From Anthracocystis setariae (taxonomy: Eukaryota > Basidiomycota > Ustilaginomycetes > Ustilaginales > Ustilaginaceae), in NCBI GenBank assembly GCA_928724745.1, contig CAKMXJ010000005.1, forward strand, positions 310,001-374,000: a stretch of 64,000 nt of DNA, in the 5' to 3' direction. The stretch's first letter is position 1; the number at the start of each line of letters is the position of its first letter. Shown here piece after piece: positions 21,310 through 30,091 of the stretch. The notes beneath the pieces were generated by a model, which was given only the letters and a program-made list of their open reading frames with translations, was not told the origin of the DNA and searched no databases. Position numbers and translations under genes: made by a program.

Positions 21310-21930
21310 GGATGAGGGTGCAAGGCCAGGAGGTCCGCGTCGCTGGCAAGGCGATGATGGACCTGACGCAAGAAGTGTTAATTGGGTGGAATGTGCAGTA
21401 ATAGTGTAAGTGTGTGTTGATTTTCAGCTGCAACGCGCACGCGCGCTTCCTGACTTGTTCCCGCGTGTCCAAAAGGCAACTCACACGACGTTGCGCCCCT
21501 TCAAACAGACATCTTGGTACTCGGAGCAGCAACGCGATAGACGTTACATGATGTCAAGCGAATGTTCGAATGTTTATACAGTAGAGTGAAGGATCGGTCG
21601 TGCTGCAAGGTTACAGGAGGACCCTGAATGGTTCGCGCACACAGATCCAAGAAGCCGCTCGAGCCTCACGTTTACAGTCTCTGTACGCGATTATCTCTGA
21701 ACTGTGTCTTTGAGAAATTCCCCGGTGATTTCGCAGTTCCGTAGTTGCTATCTTTATGGTTTGGCGTGCAGCAAAAAAGGGTCGCGACACTGCATGCAAA
21801 CCTGAACCCCTTAATCAGTTTTGGATGGCATACCGTATCACAAGCGTGCAGGGCATCATCTCTCAGAATGACCATCCATCGCATTTCATAACGTCCTGGA
21901 AGTCAAGCTCTTTTGCAACTTTTCTCATCA
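21310..21930. promoter_or_regulatory. Shared divergent promoter region, UBR7-like and CREG-like genes
   Basis: About 620 bp separates the start codons of two divergent genes, so the promoters of both must lie here. I could not single out a TATA box or a known binding site with confidence. Confidence 0.5.
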
Positions 21931-22905
21931 ATGTTGCGCAGTGGTTCTCGAAGCTTGCTTGGCCTCTCCCTACAGTACATATTCGCTGCCGTGGTGCACG
22001 TTCTCTTCTGTTCGCCCGGAACCATCGCGTGGGAGATCAAAGCCCAAGGTGAGTTGAACCTGTCGCTACCGAACACCACAGGCAAGCAAGACTGCCACTA
22101 AATAGAGGCTTGCACGATTTGTGGAATCCGACTCACAGCGTTGAAGCAGGCCGTGCAGTTGCTTCATGATCCAAATGTGTTTGGCGTCTCCACACTGTCG
22201 ACTCAATATCCTGCGGACCATCCCGTCACGGATTTGGCCGGGCATGTTATAGCAGGTCCAGAATACTTTGCTCCGTGCGATCCGGAGAAAGGCTCGCTGC
22301 TGTACTTGGGACTCACCGTTTCTCAATCTTGGCGAAATGTGCTCAAGAGCGAAACCAAAAACGCGACCATCAGCATTGCTTCTAATGCAGATCCCGCCGT
22401 GTCAGATCCACGCCACCGCTCAGACATCGAACCGAGCCAATGGAAGCGGCATCGCCCCTCTTGGCGACGTGGAATGCCTTCCAAATCGCGCATCACCTTG
22501 TTTGGTCACTTCGAGATTCTCAATGTCACCGAGCATCCTCACCAAGCCCAGATGGCTTTGCACTGCTACCTGCGTCACCATGCAGATGCCAGCCATTGGG
22601 CACCGAACGCTACCGAATCGCCTCACGTTCCCTTTTGGGCTACATTCCATGTCCACAAGGCATACTGGGTGGGAGGATTCGGCGACGAGCACTACATCGG
22701 TTGGTTCAGCAGCGACGAATGGAACGCAGCATGGACGGAGGTTCACAGGTCGGGTCAAGCGTTACCAGCCTCATCCAGAACGAGACAAAGTACATCCGAC
22801 GATGGAAGAAGTTGGGAGACAGCGTATAACCCATCGCTCTTTTCAGAGGCATCTGCGTACGAGATAGGAAACGACGTGGATAGTACCGCACTCAGGTTCC
22901 AGTAG
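21931..22905 (+). CDS. CREG-like secreted glycoprotein, two exons (294 aa)
   Basis: Exon 1 is 21931-22048 and exon 2 is 22139-22905, joined across a 90-bp GTGAGT...CAG intron that splits an Ala codon. Exon 1 encodes a signal peptide (LLGLSLQYIFAAVVHVLFC). Exon 2 opens ALKQAVQLLHDPNVFGVSTLST and continues with the CREG/pyridoxamine-oxidase-like fold pattern: the segment DLAGHVIAGPEYFAPCD, then LLYLGLTVSQSWRNVL, and near the end AYWVGGFGDEHYIGWFSSDEW. Three N-glycosylation sequons are visible (NATI, NVTE, NATE). The family has the FMN-binding split-barrel fold but usually lacks oxidase activity; CREG proteins are secreted or lysosomal glycoproteins. ATG 21931 is chosen because it directly precedes the signal peptide. 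Confidence 0.85.
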
Positions 22906-23632
22906 CTCCATCTGCATTGCATTTCTATAGCCTTCAGATTCGTGGCAAGCTTCTGTTTCTCGTATGCTGCACACCTTTCATTCCTCTTGCCAATCCCCAT
23001 CCGAGACGCAGACGCTTGACATCACAACGGAGGGACGATGTGAGTTTGCGGAAGCATTGTTAGGATGTTTGTATCAACATCGTATCCGTATTTTCTCAGT
23101 CATAACTGAGCCTCAGCTGCGAGCCACCAAACAATTCGACGAGTGCTTTACGCACCACTCACGCGTCAAGGACGGAGAGACAAAAAAAGTCCAACACTTC
23201 GCAGGGCCTGACCCCTGCTCCCTATGCGTGGGTTCGTGCTGCAGCGTGCAGCAACTCTCGGATCCCTTCCGGAGCGTGAGAGAGGAAGAGACCTAGACGC
23301 TGAGTCGAAAAGGGCAACGCCACTTCGCCAAAGCATTCCGTATCTCGCCGCCTTGTTGCATCTCGCCACCATCTTCCTTTCGTTGCCCTAATTTTAATAC
23401 CTCACCAAGGCTCGGCTCTCGACCCCTACAACAGCTGCAAAAGTGGCAGCATTCTCAATCTGATCATCGTTGGCAGCTGGTATCGACCATCTCGACCGTT
23501 CATTCTCAGTGACCACAGACGTCTGCAAAGAGACCACCACTACATCGCTGTCTCTTTCCACCCACTTCAACTCGCTCCAGCTTTCTTCCTCTTCGACATT
23601 CCATTCGAGTTAGACACGAGCACCACACCGAC
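22906..23632. other. Region upstream of rad51
   Basis: 727 bp between the CREG-like stop and the rad51 start. The last 200 bp are CT-rich, as in a typical fungal leader. One MluI-type box at 23161 is listed separately. I see no gene. Confidence 0.6.
23161..23166. promoter_or_regulatory. ACGCGT (MCB-type) box upstream of rad51
   Basis: A perfect ACGCGT lies 467 bp before the rad51 ATG. MCB boxes bind MBF-type factors that switch on DNA-replication and repair genes at G1/S in fungi. The same hexamer also occurs elsewhere in the window (near 10090, 10110, 33449 and 33524), so a single copy is weak evidence. Confidence 0.3.
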
Positions 23633-24968
23633 ATGTCTCAGAGCGTTCAGGACCCTGCACAGATGGCTGAGGATGACATGGGCGAGGCTTTCGGCCCTCT
23701 GCCTGTCAGCAAGCTAGAAGTAAGTAGCAATCGCATGGACGTTGAAGTTGAACACCGGCTGACCTCATCGCCACTGCGGTCGTTGCACTCTTCCAGGATT
23801 TCGGCATCTCGAGCTCGGACTGCAAGAAGCTGGCCGAAGCCGGCTACAACACTGTCGAGAGTGTTGCTTTCACGCCCAAGAAGAACCTCTTGCTCGTCAA
23901 GGGAATCTCCGAGGCCAAGGCAGACAAAGTTCTAGCTGAGGGTACGTATGACGCCTCCTGTCGTGTCTCGTCCAATGGCTATGCGATGCATTGCTAATCC
24001 CTGTTCTTCCCTCGCATTGAACTCGGGACGCGCACAAACGCCGATCCTTAACGATGACGCTTGCTCGTCGTCTACAGCGGCCAAGCTGGTGCCTATGGGA
24101 TTCACCACAGCGACAGAATTCCACGCGCGAAGGAACGAACTCATTTCCATCACCACCGGATCCAAGAACCTCGACGCCATCTTGGGTGGCGGTATGGAGA
24201 CCGGAAGTATCACCGAACTCTACGGCGAGTTCAGGACGGGTAAGAGTCAGCTCTGCCATACCCTTGCGGTTACGTGCCAGCTGCCGGTCGATATGGGAGG
24301 CGGTGAGGGCAAGTGTCTCTTCATCGACACCGAAGGTACTTTCCGACCTGTGCGTTTGCTTGCGGTGGCTGAGCGATACGGGCTAGATGGACAGGAAGTA
24401 CTCGACAACGTTGCCTATGCGCGAGCATACAATGCGGACCATCAGCTTCAGCTCCTGATGCAAGCTTCCGCTATGATGGCCGAATCTCGCTTTTCGCTCC
24501 TGATTGTAGATTCGCTCACCTCGCTCTACCGTACCGACTTCTCGGGTCGTGGCGAACTGTCGGCACGACAGATGCATCTCGCCAAATTCCTGCGAGGTCT
24601 CATGCGATTGGCCGATGAGTTTGGTGTCGCGGTGGTGATCACCAACCAAGTCGTGGCCCAAGTTGATGGCGCGACTGCCTTTACGGCTGATGCCAAGAAG
24701 CCTATTGGAGGTAACATTGTCGCCCACGCCTCTACGACCCGACTGTCTCTCCGTAAAGGCCGTGGCAACCAGCGTATCTGCCGTATTGCGGACTCACCAT
24801 GCCTGCCCGAAGCCGATGCTGTGTTCTCGATTGGCCCCGAGGGTATCATTGACCCTGTAAGTGATCTTTCTTGCTGGCTTTGCTCCTCTTCCCCACTCTG
24901 GCTGACACTGTCACTTCGCTTTTCATCCGATTGCATCCTCTATCGTCTTTCGCTGACAGGTGGATTGA
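23633..24968 (+). CDS. rad51: Rad51 recombinase, four exons (339 aa)
   Basis: Exons are 23633-23719, 23797-23941, 24078-24856 and 24960-24968, with GT-AG introns of 77, 136 and 103 bp and phases that fit exactly. The product is 339 aa. An N-terminal helix-hairpin-helix domain lies at about 30-80 ([19 protein letters not shown]). The RecA core has Walker A GEFRTGKS (127-134) and Walker B LLIVDS (218-223), and the ssDNA-binding loops lie in [13 protein letters not shown] and the following segment. Rad51 polymerises on single-stranded DNA and drives strand exchange in homologous recombination; in smuts it works with the BRCA2-like Brh2. The last exon is tiny and encodes only Val-Asp-stop, giving the C-terminus IIDPVD. 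Reading on past the donor at 24857 would add an unrelated tail, so the intron is preferred. Confidence 0.97.
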
Positions 24969-25775
24969 TGGTCGATCAAACTTCGACTTCAAACGCGAGA
25001 GCGCCCCAAGGCCCAACAACAGCAGAGGGCCTACAGGGCCAGCCGCTGCTCGGTCGCATCTTTAGTCACTTTTTCCGCATCAAAGGCTCGCATCGATCTG
25101 TTGCGAGCCGTTTTATCTTGTACATTATCACCGATCTAGTTGTCCCGTCCATCGCATCGTCAAAGCAGCGTCTTTACTAAAAGTTACTCTGGTCTGTACA
25201 AGATGAATCACTGCCAGATTTGTATCATTCCGAGAATGCGCTAACGTCTTTGTGGCTACGTTCGGAAGCAAGAGATGTCCGCAGACAAAGGGACGAAATG
25301 AACTCGACGTTGAACTCTGTGTAACTGTACAGTACAGTACTGTGCAGTGGGAGGGTTCGAGATCTCCCGCTGAAGCTATGAAGTGGACGAGCTGTGCGAA
25401 ATGGGTTCATCTCGAATAAGGAAGGGCGCTGGACAAGAGGCAAGATGTCCTGGTACGGTACTGTACAGTCTGTGCCTTCATCATATTGAGGAGGTCGGAG
25501 GTAGCTAGCAACGCATCGAGCCGCCTCTCGTGCGAGTTACGCTTTTGTGCTTCTGCGCTGCATTCGGAAATGCTGTCGACCAGTTTCGTCACTCTGTAGG
25601 TAAATTAGCCGTGTCGTTGTAAAATCTCACAGAAAGGATCAAATCCACACCAACCGGAAAAAGAGTGTGGCGAAGTGCTGCAGAGCGAGCCACGTAGATT
25701 TAGACCGTATCAACGCAGCACGGTGCAGCAACGCACCTCGTCACTTGATTAAATGCTTTGTTCTCAGACGGCGGC

Positions 25776-25808
<33 letters not shown>

Positions 25809-26345
25809 GTACGCTCGGCTCACTACTCGCCTGAGCCTGAGTACAGTCAGTAGTGTGAGTCTGACGCCGAAGCTGTGCGCTGTGAAACAAGTATGACTGA
25901 ATTCCACCCGCGAACTGGCTCCACCCTCTCTACCACACCAACCACCTTTTCTACAACGGCCTCTTCCGTTCTTTGCATCGCTTTCCCCTATAGGCAATTC
26001 TCTTGGCACACAACCCCGTATCTTTCTTCTCCTTGGGCTCGCAGGTTACGTTGTTCGACATCACATTTCGTCATACGATCCATCGCATACCATCGTCACC
26101 GTCCGTTCGAGTATCGCAAACTTGCGCAGATAGCCACCCTAATCACGATTCCATCCAGCGCTCCAGCGTTTACTTCCTCTTCGATACCTGCATCCCTCGA
26201 CGGCATTTCAGGAATCCATCATCCACTTACGCTGTCTCGATCCTGTCAGCTGCCGTTGTTTTTGATAAAGCGATCGGTCGATAGATAGGGCATTCGATTA
26301 GCAACTTTTGCTCAGAAACATTTCAGCGCTTACTACATCATAAGC
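24969..26345. other. Intergenic region with CAG repeat
   Basis: 1.38 kb between rad51 and the decapping-activator gene, both on the plus strand. It holds TACTGTAC words at about 25323-25350 and 25455, a CAG microsatellite, and a pyrimidine-rich leader up to 26345. I see no supported gene. Confidence 0.6.
25777..25806. repeat. CAG trinucleotide repeat, 10 copies
   Basis: Ten perfect CAG units in non-coding DNA about 540 bp upstream of the Edc1-like gene. Confidence 0.95.
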
Positions 26346-27866
26346 ATGATCGCAGCAATGAGGCCATCACATGCCCATTCCTCTGCATCCTCCGTGCATT
26401 CGCGGCCCAGCTCCCGCAACTCTTCGCATGCCAACGTCAATGGCGTCGCTTCACCCTCGACACAGTCCAAAAACGACAAGCTCGCCGCCAAAGCCGCTTC
26501 CAACGTCGCTTCTGGCGTGTCCGGTAAGAAGGCATCTGCTGCCAAAAAAGCCGCCAAAGCTCAGCAGCAGAACGAAGCCTCTCTTGTAACCGACAAACCG
26601 TCTTCCACTCCCGGCCTCATCACTTTGACCAAGCCCATGTCCGAGGAGATGCATGCCAACAAGCAATCGAACGGCAGCTCCAAGCCCAAGAAAGGCAAAG
26701 AGACCAAGTTCGCTTCCGACGAGGCATCAGCCACCCCCATCAAGTCTTCCCGGTCCAGAAAGTCCAAGTCGTCGCCCAAGGCCGATGCATCCGAGATGCT
26801 CCTCTCCAAGTCAGCACCTTCCGCCCCCTCTGCTCATGCACAGCGCTCGAGTCGAAACAAACAGAACGAGCTCGAAGCCAGCGAATCATCATCCGGCCTC
26901 ACCTGGCAGCAGGAGCTGTTCAAACAGCAGGCCTCCAAGTCCAGTGTTGATCTACACCACAACAACAGTGCCAGACGCCAAAACAAAAAGGCTCACACTA
27001 CCACTAGCAAGCACGACGGCAATCTTGCCCATCCTCAAAAGATCCAAGACGGCCGCGGCTCTCCCGCTCTGACTTGGCAACAAGAGTTGCTCGGAGCCAA
27101 AAAGCGCACCGGCCCCCACTTCGACGTTTTTGCCGATGCGCGTGATGTCGAGACTTTTGGTGCTGATGACGCTGCTGCTCACAGCAACGGCCAAACGCAA
27201 TCAAAGTCGGGCAAGAGGCGGCCTCGGGCCGGCAGCTTTGGCTCAGGAGGTCAGAAAAATGGCAAAGGCAACAAGACTCGCAACGATGTCGCCCTTCGCA
27301 TCGACGACCTCTTCGAGGCTGCCAAGATTGACGGCATGAGCAAGTCACAATCTACCCAATCGCAACGCAGCCATGCTGCCAATCTACAGACTCAGTATCC
27401 CTCTCACGGCGCCCCCATTTACATTGACCATTCCACACCTGTCAAGAAAACACCCAATGGCAACCAGCAGCACCCTGCTGTCGCTGCTGCCATCGCTTAC
27501 GCCGGTCCCAACTTCCACAACTCACCCTCCCCCGCTAGCCTTCCTGCTCCCAAATTCCACAACCGTCTGAGCAAGAACGGGGCCGAGCTCGAACGGGGCT
27601 CAATGCCGCCATCTTCGCTGGCAGCCGGCAGCAGTGGAGACTCTGACGCTAGCGATGATGAGGTCGAACAACTCACTCGTGGTGTTCGCGGCAATACTGT
27701 CCCGGCCGAAATCGCCACGACTCCTTCCAAAGCTCCTGCACCCGCAGCTGTGCCTTCGACCGGCGTCGCTGCAGCTGAACCGCCCGTACTGAAGCCCAGC
27801 ACGCAGCCCGGTGCCACTGTCGAGAGCCTCCTTGCTCGAATGCTTGGAGGCGCCAGGCTTGGCTGA
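26346..27866 (+). CDS. Edc1/PNRC-like mRNA decapping activator (506 aa)
   Basis: Intronless 506-codon frame, almost entirely disordered and rich in Ser, Ala, Lys and Asn. The key feature is at residues 385-404: YAGPNF followed by HNSPSPASLPAPKF. This matches the Dcp1-binding block of the PNRC/Edc1 family: a YAG activation motif plus a SPxPxxLPxPxF proline-rich segment. In that family the block docks on the Dcp1 EVH1 domain and stimulates Dcp2, promoting removal of the mRNA cap in the cytoplasm. Two copies of LTWQQEL (185-191 and 242-248) are a second conserved-looking element. A basic RRP/KR patch near 290 may bind RNA. The C-terminus (VESLLARMLGGARLG) forms a short helix-like segment. Function is inferred from motifs only. 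Confidence 0.8.
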   Translation: MIAAMRPSHAHSSASSVHSRPSSRNSSHANVNGVASPSTQSKNDKLAAKAASNVASGVSGKKASAAKKAAKAQQQNEASLVTDKPSSTPGLITLTKPMSEEMHANKQSNGSSKPKKGKETKFASDEASATPIKSSRSRKSKSSPKADASEMLLSKSAPSAPSAHAQRSSRNKQNELEASESSSGLTWQQELFKQQASKSSVDLHHNNSARRQNKKAHTTTSKHDGNLAHPQKIQDGRGSPALTWQQELLGAKKRTGPHFDVFADARDVETFGADDAAAHSNGQTQSKSGKRRPRAGSFGSGGQKNGKGNKTRNDVALRIDDLFEAAKIDGMSKSQSTQSQRSHAANLQTQYPSHGAPIYIDHSTPVKKTPNGNQQHPAVAAAIAYAGPNFHNSPSPASLPAPKFHNRLSKNGAELERGSMPPSSLAAGSSGDSDASDDEVEQLTRGVRGNTVPAEIATTPSKAPAPAAVPSTGVAAAEPPVLKPSTQPGATVESLLARMLGGARLG

Positions 27867-29173
27867 GCATGCCCGTCCAAGGAAGCTTGGGTGCAACCGA
27901 GCCAACTTCACGATGCCCAGCATATCTTGGCTTCCTCTCGGCATGGCTCATACTCTTCATCAACATCATCGGTTCCGGACTCGTTTCGTTATAGGGTCAG
28001 CGCGTCAAATTTTGAAGCGCCCTGGCCGCAAGTCGCCGATCTAGCTATGCTTGTGCGGCACTTGTTTCCCATTCTCTTCCTCGTATCGGTTTTTTTTTTT
28101 CCCGTTGGTCTCATCTTCCTGATCATCTTCCGTACTCTGTTTGCACGACAGGCGTCTTGCTGCGGTCGCAAGAACACCCTGTCAGCATATCGCCACCGAG
28201 TGGCCGTCTCTCGTCATTCGCATCGCATGTTCTCTTGTACTAGTACTTGTGTCCTTTCTTGGACTCACCGTGCTTTGGCTCGTTCGCGAGTTTCTGCAAG
28301 CTCCGCTACGATCACTCAACTTCAGCAACTCACTGGCAGCCGATCATTTCGGTCAAGATCGCTAGCCATGCCTTAATTGCATTGTCATTCGACCACCACA
28401 CTCGAGCTGCATCTACGATATCGGCGGCAGTCACAACGACCACTCTTCCGGGAAGGCTTTTCGGCGCCTCACCCACAACGCTTCTCCAATCTCGCCCACG
28501 CGACGAATTTTTCTTTGCCGTGACAAGATCGTCTGCTCTATCAGCACGATCACTCTACAGTCTCGGCACCACCCAAGATCTCTTTCAGTTCATCATTTTC
28601 TCTCGGAGGACCGAAGAGACTTGCTTGGAGCCTGTCCAACCGGTACCAAGCTTGTCTGGTTGACCCTTTCTTTCACTCTTTCCCCCTCGACCCCTAAAGC
28701 ACTTTGACTTTCGAACCCCTCCCCGCTGTTTTCTTCCTGGTGCCCTAGCGCATCTGAGTAGTTCTGCAGCCAGTAGAATTCATTGGATGCCTTGTTCATG
28801 TCTCCTACAATCCATCCCTATTCCTCCTCAAACTCGAGTGTGCCATATGCTCCTTGACGGCTCGGTCTGGCAAAAGGCTTGCAACAGTTTCCTGAGCTTT
28901 AACAAATTTGTGACGCGCGGCAGGACCAGTCGCGCAGGCGCGTAAATCGCAGTTTGTCCTTTGTGAGCATCGGAAGTGTTGCATTTGATTTCGCAACTTG
29001 TCCGTAGTCGAGACGTGGTTGCTCACACCATCTTGACTTGATTGGCGGTTCAGCGTGTTGGGGATCGGATCGTCTACACATCTTGGATCCTGCACTTACG
29101 GCGATCTCGGTTGCTGATATCTGGACTTGGAACGGGGCGTTCTGATATCGGCTTGCAAGCACTCGTGATCGAC
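27867..29173. other. Intergenic region, 1.3 kb
   Basis: Between the Edc1-like gene and dpb4. An open frame continues in phase for about 170 codons after the Edc1-like stop but shows no family motif. A run of ten T lies near 28091. I see no gene I can support. Confidence 0.5.
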
Positions 29174-29956
29174 ATGCCAGCACGTAAATCGACGGGAGGA
29201 GTTTTGGGAGCATCGACGCCTTCGACGCCTGTTGGCAAGACTGGCTCGCGCAAGTCTCTCGGTGGCAACAACGTTGCCTCTCCAGCACCTGATGGGGATC
29301 CTTCCGTTTCGACTGGATCTGCTTCTGCTGGAAGTGGCTTGACGCTGCCGCCGGAAGCCAAATCGGTCCTGCTACAACAAAAGACTGCGCTGAAATCGCT
29401 CTCGCTCGGATTGGAAAACTTTGAACTGCCACGAACCAACATTATCAAAACAGCCAAGACCGAAATTCCAGACTCGGTTCAACTCCGTAAAGAGGTACAA
29501 CAGGCGCTAGTCAAATCAGCCAGTGTATTCATCAGCTATCTAACGGCGACGGCACACGAGCACGCCACTAAGAAAGGCGGCAAAACCATCAGCGCCCAGC
29601 ACGTATTGGATGCCGTCGCCGAACTCGACTTATCCCAGGATGCGCTCAAGGTGTTGAAGGAAGAGCTTAAGGCGTATAGGGAGAATGTACAGCAGAAGAA
29701 GGTGGCCAAGAAGAGCGACGCCAAGACAGCAGACGTTGACGGTGATGGTGACGGTGACGGTGACGGTGACGGTGGAAACGAGGCGGATGTGTCCAGGATC
29801 GATGCAGCGGAGGATGATGACGATGTGACAACAAGAACAGAGGGAGAGGATGGTGATGCGAGTTTGTTGAGGAATAACCTCAACGGCTCCAAAGCCGCAC
29901 ATGACGATGACGATGAGGACGAGGAAGACGAAGACCAACTCATGGACGAAGACTAG
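29174..29956 (+). CDS. dpb4: DNA polymerase epsilon / chromatin accessibility subunit Dpb4 (260 aa)
   Basis: From ATG 29174, 260 aa. Residues about 84-168 form an H2B/NF-YB-like histone fold of the Dpb4/POLE3 type: LPRTNIIKTAKTEIPD, then QQALVKSASVFISYLTATAHEHA, then GGKTISAQHVLDAVAELDL. The C-terminal third is acidic (DGD repeats around 187-200, then Asp/Glu runs to the end), as in POLE3 and its homologues. The frame is open upstream but holds no earlier ATG. The protein pairs with Dpb3/POLE4 in replicative polymerase epsilon and also serves in ISWI-type remodellers, so it is nuclear. The DGD repeat is encoded by a GACGGT-type hexanucleotide array, likely unstable in length. The gene converges on fan1, with 135 bp between the stops. 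Confidence 0.92.
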   Translation: MPARKSTGGVLGASTPSTPVGKTGSRKSLGGNNVASPAPDGDPSVSTGSASAGSGLTLPPEAKSVLLQQKTALKSLSLGLENFELPRTNIIKTAKTEIPDSVQLRKEVQQALVKSASVFISYLTATAHEHATKKGGKTISAQHVLDAVAELDLSQDALKVLKEELKAYRENVQQKKVAKKSDAKTADVDGDGDGDGDGDGGNEADVSRIDAAEDDDDVTTRTEGEDGDASLLRNNLNGSKAAHDDDDEDEEDEDQLMDED

Positions 29957-30091
29957 ATCACCAACCACATCAATCCATCCCAACCATCTCAGATCAATAC
30001 AGCTACACTTTCCCACACACCTCAACATCGATCTTGTAACGATCAAATCTTGACTGAACAGTGCTTGAATTGAAACCATGACATCAACCCA

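Noticed and set aside
27867..28376. Frame open for about 170 codons after the stop of the Edc1-like gene, in the same phase, suggesting stop readthrough
   Set aside because: The TGA context (TGAGCA) is not a known readthrough context, the continuation includes a T run translated as Phe, and there is no recognisable domain.
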